From: Lingula anatina
Taxonomy: Eukaryota > Brachiopoda > Lingulata > Lingulida > Lingulidae
Direction of reading: 5' to 3'
Length of the DNA: 64,000 nt
Assembly (NCBI RefSeq): GCF_001039355.2
Contig: NW_019775624.1
Span: forward strand, 86,768-150,767
Under the pieces are notes generated by a model. That model saw only the letters and a list, made by a program, of their open reading frames with translations. It searched no databases and had not been told where the DNA came from. The position numbers and the translations under genes are program-made. Numbering within the stretch: position 1 is the stretch's first letter; every line of letters starts with the position of its first letter. Shown here in pieces: positions 17,146 through 64,000 of the stretch.

Positions 17146-17607
17146 TTGTTATCCATTTAAGCCTTTTTTTCTGCCAGGTAGATTTCTGCGGTTGGTTTAT
17201 TGGCCTTTGGATTTTGTATTGTGTAAGAGATGGGTGCTTGTAATTCGTAGAAGTTACAGGATATTTACTTGCTTTTTATATACATCTTAAATAATCATAA
17301 ATAAATTTGATCGAGTCACAATTATGGAAAAGATGCCGAGATGAGCAAAAACTTTCTTTACGCGAGCGCTTCATATGTCAAACACTTGTATATTTGAATA
17401 CATAAATATACCTTAAACTTATAAAAGCAGTTTCATTTAAATTATTGCTTTCAGTTTTAGCTTTGTAAGATGACATATAAAACTGGAATCACATAAAGTC
17501 ATACTTTCAATTTTATTAAGCGAAAAAAACTAAAGTATTGTGTCGAAGTCTGTACTTAAATTTTGAAATCGTTTTTGGCTCCTAACCCTTTGGGACATCA
17601 ATCTAGG

Positions 17608-17820
17608 ACCCCCATTTCCAGAGATTAGATCGATCTACTTTAGATTGACTTAACTCCCTGGGGGTTCACGCTAAATAGCTATCAGCCGGGCGGACACGAA
17701 AGTTAATTACCCCCTTACAGCTTGTAGCAGGCGGGACGGACATTTAAGCCGGATTATCTGACAGTATTAGCGAGACTCCCCGTGGGGATAGATCGATCTA
17801 AAAGCTCTGGGAATACAGCC
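17608..17820. mobile_element. AGATCGATCTA-type MITE, reverse orientation
   Basis: The ends are acccccatttccagagatt and agctctgggaatacagcc, with AGATCGATCTA on both sides. It lies between MRPL53 and the paralogue gene. Confidence 0.8.
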
Positions 17821-18234
17821 TAAGGAAATACTGGTCCAAATTATTAGAATAAAAATAACAAACAATGGCTTGTAACTGAACAAATAAATTAGAGAATTTT
17901 CTTGGCATATGGCATGGATCAGTATTAACATTCCAGACTTCTGGAAAAAATGCATAACATATGACAACAAAATGTAATATTTTCTACTGTCTAATAGCGT
18001 GGAAACCATCAGAAATCATTAGATCTCATTCCCAATTAAACTTATGTCTTACATATATCAATCCAACTCAAAGGAGACTCTTGCTGAATGCAATCAGTTT
18101 AACAAATTATCACCAACTGAGTTTTTTTGTGAAACTGGGGCCTGAAATCTTAATTGATTTTATGCTAAGTCACGGGCTGATTTCTGTCAATCACGTCTTA
18201 AAGAGAATTGAAGTCCATCAGTGACTTTACACCA

Positions 18235-18398
18235 TCATCGTTTCTTTTTCTTGGACTTGCTTTTGGGTGCCTCTTCCTTTGGAGCAGCTTCATCTTTATC
18301 TGTTTCTATTATTCTCTCTCTACACATGTTATCAAATGTCCTCAGTAATTCCAGTGTGGTCAAATTATTCGTCTTGAATAGCACCTTTAGTCCATCAT
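18235..18398 (-). CDS. MRPL53: MRPL53 exon 3
   Basis: Acceptor gtttcag, phase 1 in. It encodes DGLKVLFKTNNLTTLELL and the lysine-rich tail, then TGA. Confidence 0.85.
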
Positions 18399-18992
18399 CT
18401 GAAACAACAGCATATCTGTCATGTACCATTTCATTAAACCAATGATTTATATTGTGCCAAAGTAGGCTTCAAGTCTTGTCTTAAAATTCAAATTTCAGTT
18501 TTCAGAATTTTTCTCTTCATTTTCATAAAACTGTTGCCTGATATACTTGTGAAATTTATACTTTAAAGTTCAAATAATTTAAAGGGATAATAACTCTTCG
18601 TATGAGATCTATATTTCCCAATAAAAACATTGTGAATAACTCATAGAAATATAATATATTCTCTTTTACCACAAAAACGGCAGTTATAACTATTATTCTG
18701 ATATCTGAGCTTGTCTTTAGACCACGTGACGTCCATTGATAGCTATACTCTTCTAAAATCTCTTAAGAGATTTTAACAAAAACCAAACTTTTTAGAAAAA
18801 AAAACAGGGACTAACTTTGAATGTAAAAATGGATTCATTAACCATTGGTAAGTATGGGAAAATTGTTGTTTACTCCAGGAAAATTCATTTTTTGGCCAAA
18901 ACGAAGAGTTACTATCACTTTAAGTATACATAAGTGAGTATAAAGTAAAGCTTCAGCCTTTCAGTTATAACACTGAATGAATTATTATCGAA

Positions 18993-19025
<33 letters not shown>

Positions 19026-19467
19026 CTTACTAAATATGACATTCATATTGGGATCGGACCTGTCCGATTTCACATTCACTTTCAGGATGCAGTTAACATT
19101 GGTAACTCTCACGTTGTTGCTGTACAGATGGAACAGTGCATCTCTAAAAACAAAAGAAAAGAGACATAAGAATTTTAAATAAATTTGGATATAAGTGTCT
19201 TAGACGCGATCAAAACGGCACATTGACTCTGTTGGCAAGTTTGAAGTGGAATCCGTGGACCGTGGGGGGGGGGGGTAAAGGTAACCGCAAACATAGACAT
19301 ACCAATTAATTACCTCACCTGCATGATCTAACATTCGTTCCAAATGGATCAAAAGAAAATTCTATTCGTTTCACCGGCGATATATTTAACTTTGTGACCA
19401 AACTAGCGAGTTGATAGCTAGACATTCGCGACCCTACGCTCCATGCTCGGGATCCCGACAGCGCCAT
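18235..19467 (-). CDS. MRPL53: Mitochondrial ribosomal protein L53 (mL53)
   Basis: Component of the large subunit of the mitochondrial ribosome. Three minus-strand exons, 19467-19319, 19143-19031 and 18398-18235, join in frame to 141 residues. VRVTNVNCILKVNVKSDRSD followed by PNMNVIFNDG matches the conserved block of vertebrate MRPL53 ([28 protein letters not shown]). NNLTTLELLRTFDNM matches the following helix. The length is close to the human protein (112) plus a C-terminal extension, which is charged and ends KSKSKKKKR. The start codon context caaaATGGCGC resembles the YY1-type initiator of mitochondrial-protein genes. It is divergently paired with the CLK gene. Confidence 0.85.
18578..18922. 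mobile_element. Inverted-repeat element in MRPL53 intron 2
   Basis: The ends TTTAAAGGGATAATAACTC and, inverted, GAGTTACTATCACTTTAAG form imperfect terminal inverted repeats. No coding capacity. A related sequence lies inverted at 16840-17145. Confidence 0.6.
18996..19024. repeat. (ATT)n microsatellite
   Basis: Short ATT run immediately after the exon 2 donor of MRPL53 (minus strand). Confidence 0.9.
19031..19143 (-). CDS. MRPL53: MRPL53 exon 2
   Basis: Acceptor tgtttttag, donor gtaagt, phase 2 in and phase 1 out. It encodes DALFHLYSNNVRVTNVNC and ILKVNVKSDRSDPNMNVIF. Confidence 0.85.
19319..19467 (-). CDS. MRPL53: MRPL53 exon 1
   Basis: ATG at 19467, donor CAG|gtgagg, 149 bases, phase 2 out. 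The N terminus MALSGSRAWSVGSRMSSYQL is basic and hydroxylated, as in a mitochondrial presequence. PVKRIEFSFDPFGTNVRSCR follows, equivalent to VKQVRVQFCPFEKNVESTR of the vertebrate protein. Confidence 0.85.
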
Positions 19468-19739
19468 TTTGTTATATGATTTGTCTCACAGTCTCTGATT
19501 GGTTTAGTTTTCAAGGGGATGCTGATATAAGTGTATTAAAGTTGCATCATCTATATAATTTATTGCATTTTTTAACTTTCTAATTTATTTTTTGCTTTAA
19601 ATAATATTTTAATGTTGATTATTATGACATTTCCTTTAAGAAAAACGGCAAAAAGTCTTTTTAATATTGGGATGTGTGTTATCTTGGCTGCCCTCGTTGT
19701 AAATTATCCAATAGTAACCAAACTCTCATTCTCGATTGG

Positions 19740-64000
<44,261 letters not shown>

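Overview
This is nuclear DNA of an invertebrate animal, and everything about it is metazoan. Genes have many short exons with GT-AG introns and are spread over AT-rich DNA full of microsatellites, poly-G/poly-C runs and short inverted-repeat elements. The gene set (BLOC1S5, MRPL53, a CLK/LAMMER kinase) is animal. Near-identical duplicated blocks that meet at single N characters suggest a highly heterozygous species whose two haplotypes were partly assembled in series. A marine invertebrate such as an echinoderm, lancelet or mollusc fits, but I cannot name the species.

Layout. (1) 1-4.7 kb: BLOC1S5 on the + strand; its last two exons appear twice, at 27-1096 and 2963-3854. (2) 4.7-7.2 kb: non-coding, with a 0.7 kb tandem duplication. 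(3) 7.4-12.0 kb: an eight-exon minus-strand gene for a 512-residue protein without signal peptide. Its second half carries an interleukin-1/interleukin-18-like signature. (4) 14.0-15.8 kb: a shorter tandem paralogue on the minus strand; it shares the N-terminal region and intron phases but ends early, inside an inverted-repeat element. (5) 18.2-19.5 kb: MRPL53 on the minus strand. (6) 19.7-64 kb: a CLK-family kinase on the + strand, back to back with MRPL53 and sharing its CCAAT-rich promoter. It has twelve exon positions and its 3' end lies outside the window. Its second intron spans 25.6 kb in the assembly, holds a possible alternative first exon, and includes a 6.5 kb duplicated block (34267-40813 and 40815-47283) that is probably two alleles in series.

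How the genes relate. BLOC1S5 (lysosome-related organelle biogenesis), MRPL53 (mitochondrial large ribosomal subunit) and CLK (phosphorylation of SR splicing factors) are unrelated housekeeping functions. The two middle genes look like a small lineage-specific cluster, possibly immune. The strongest observations are the IL-1-like gene with its truncated paralogue, and a pair of CLK exons just after the LAMMER motif whose phases allow either one but not both. Splice sites were chosen by reading-frame continuity and consensus signals; none has been tested against transcripts.
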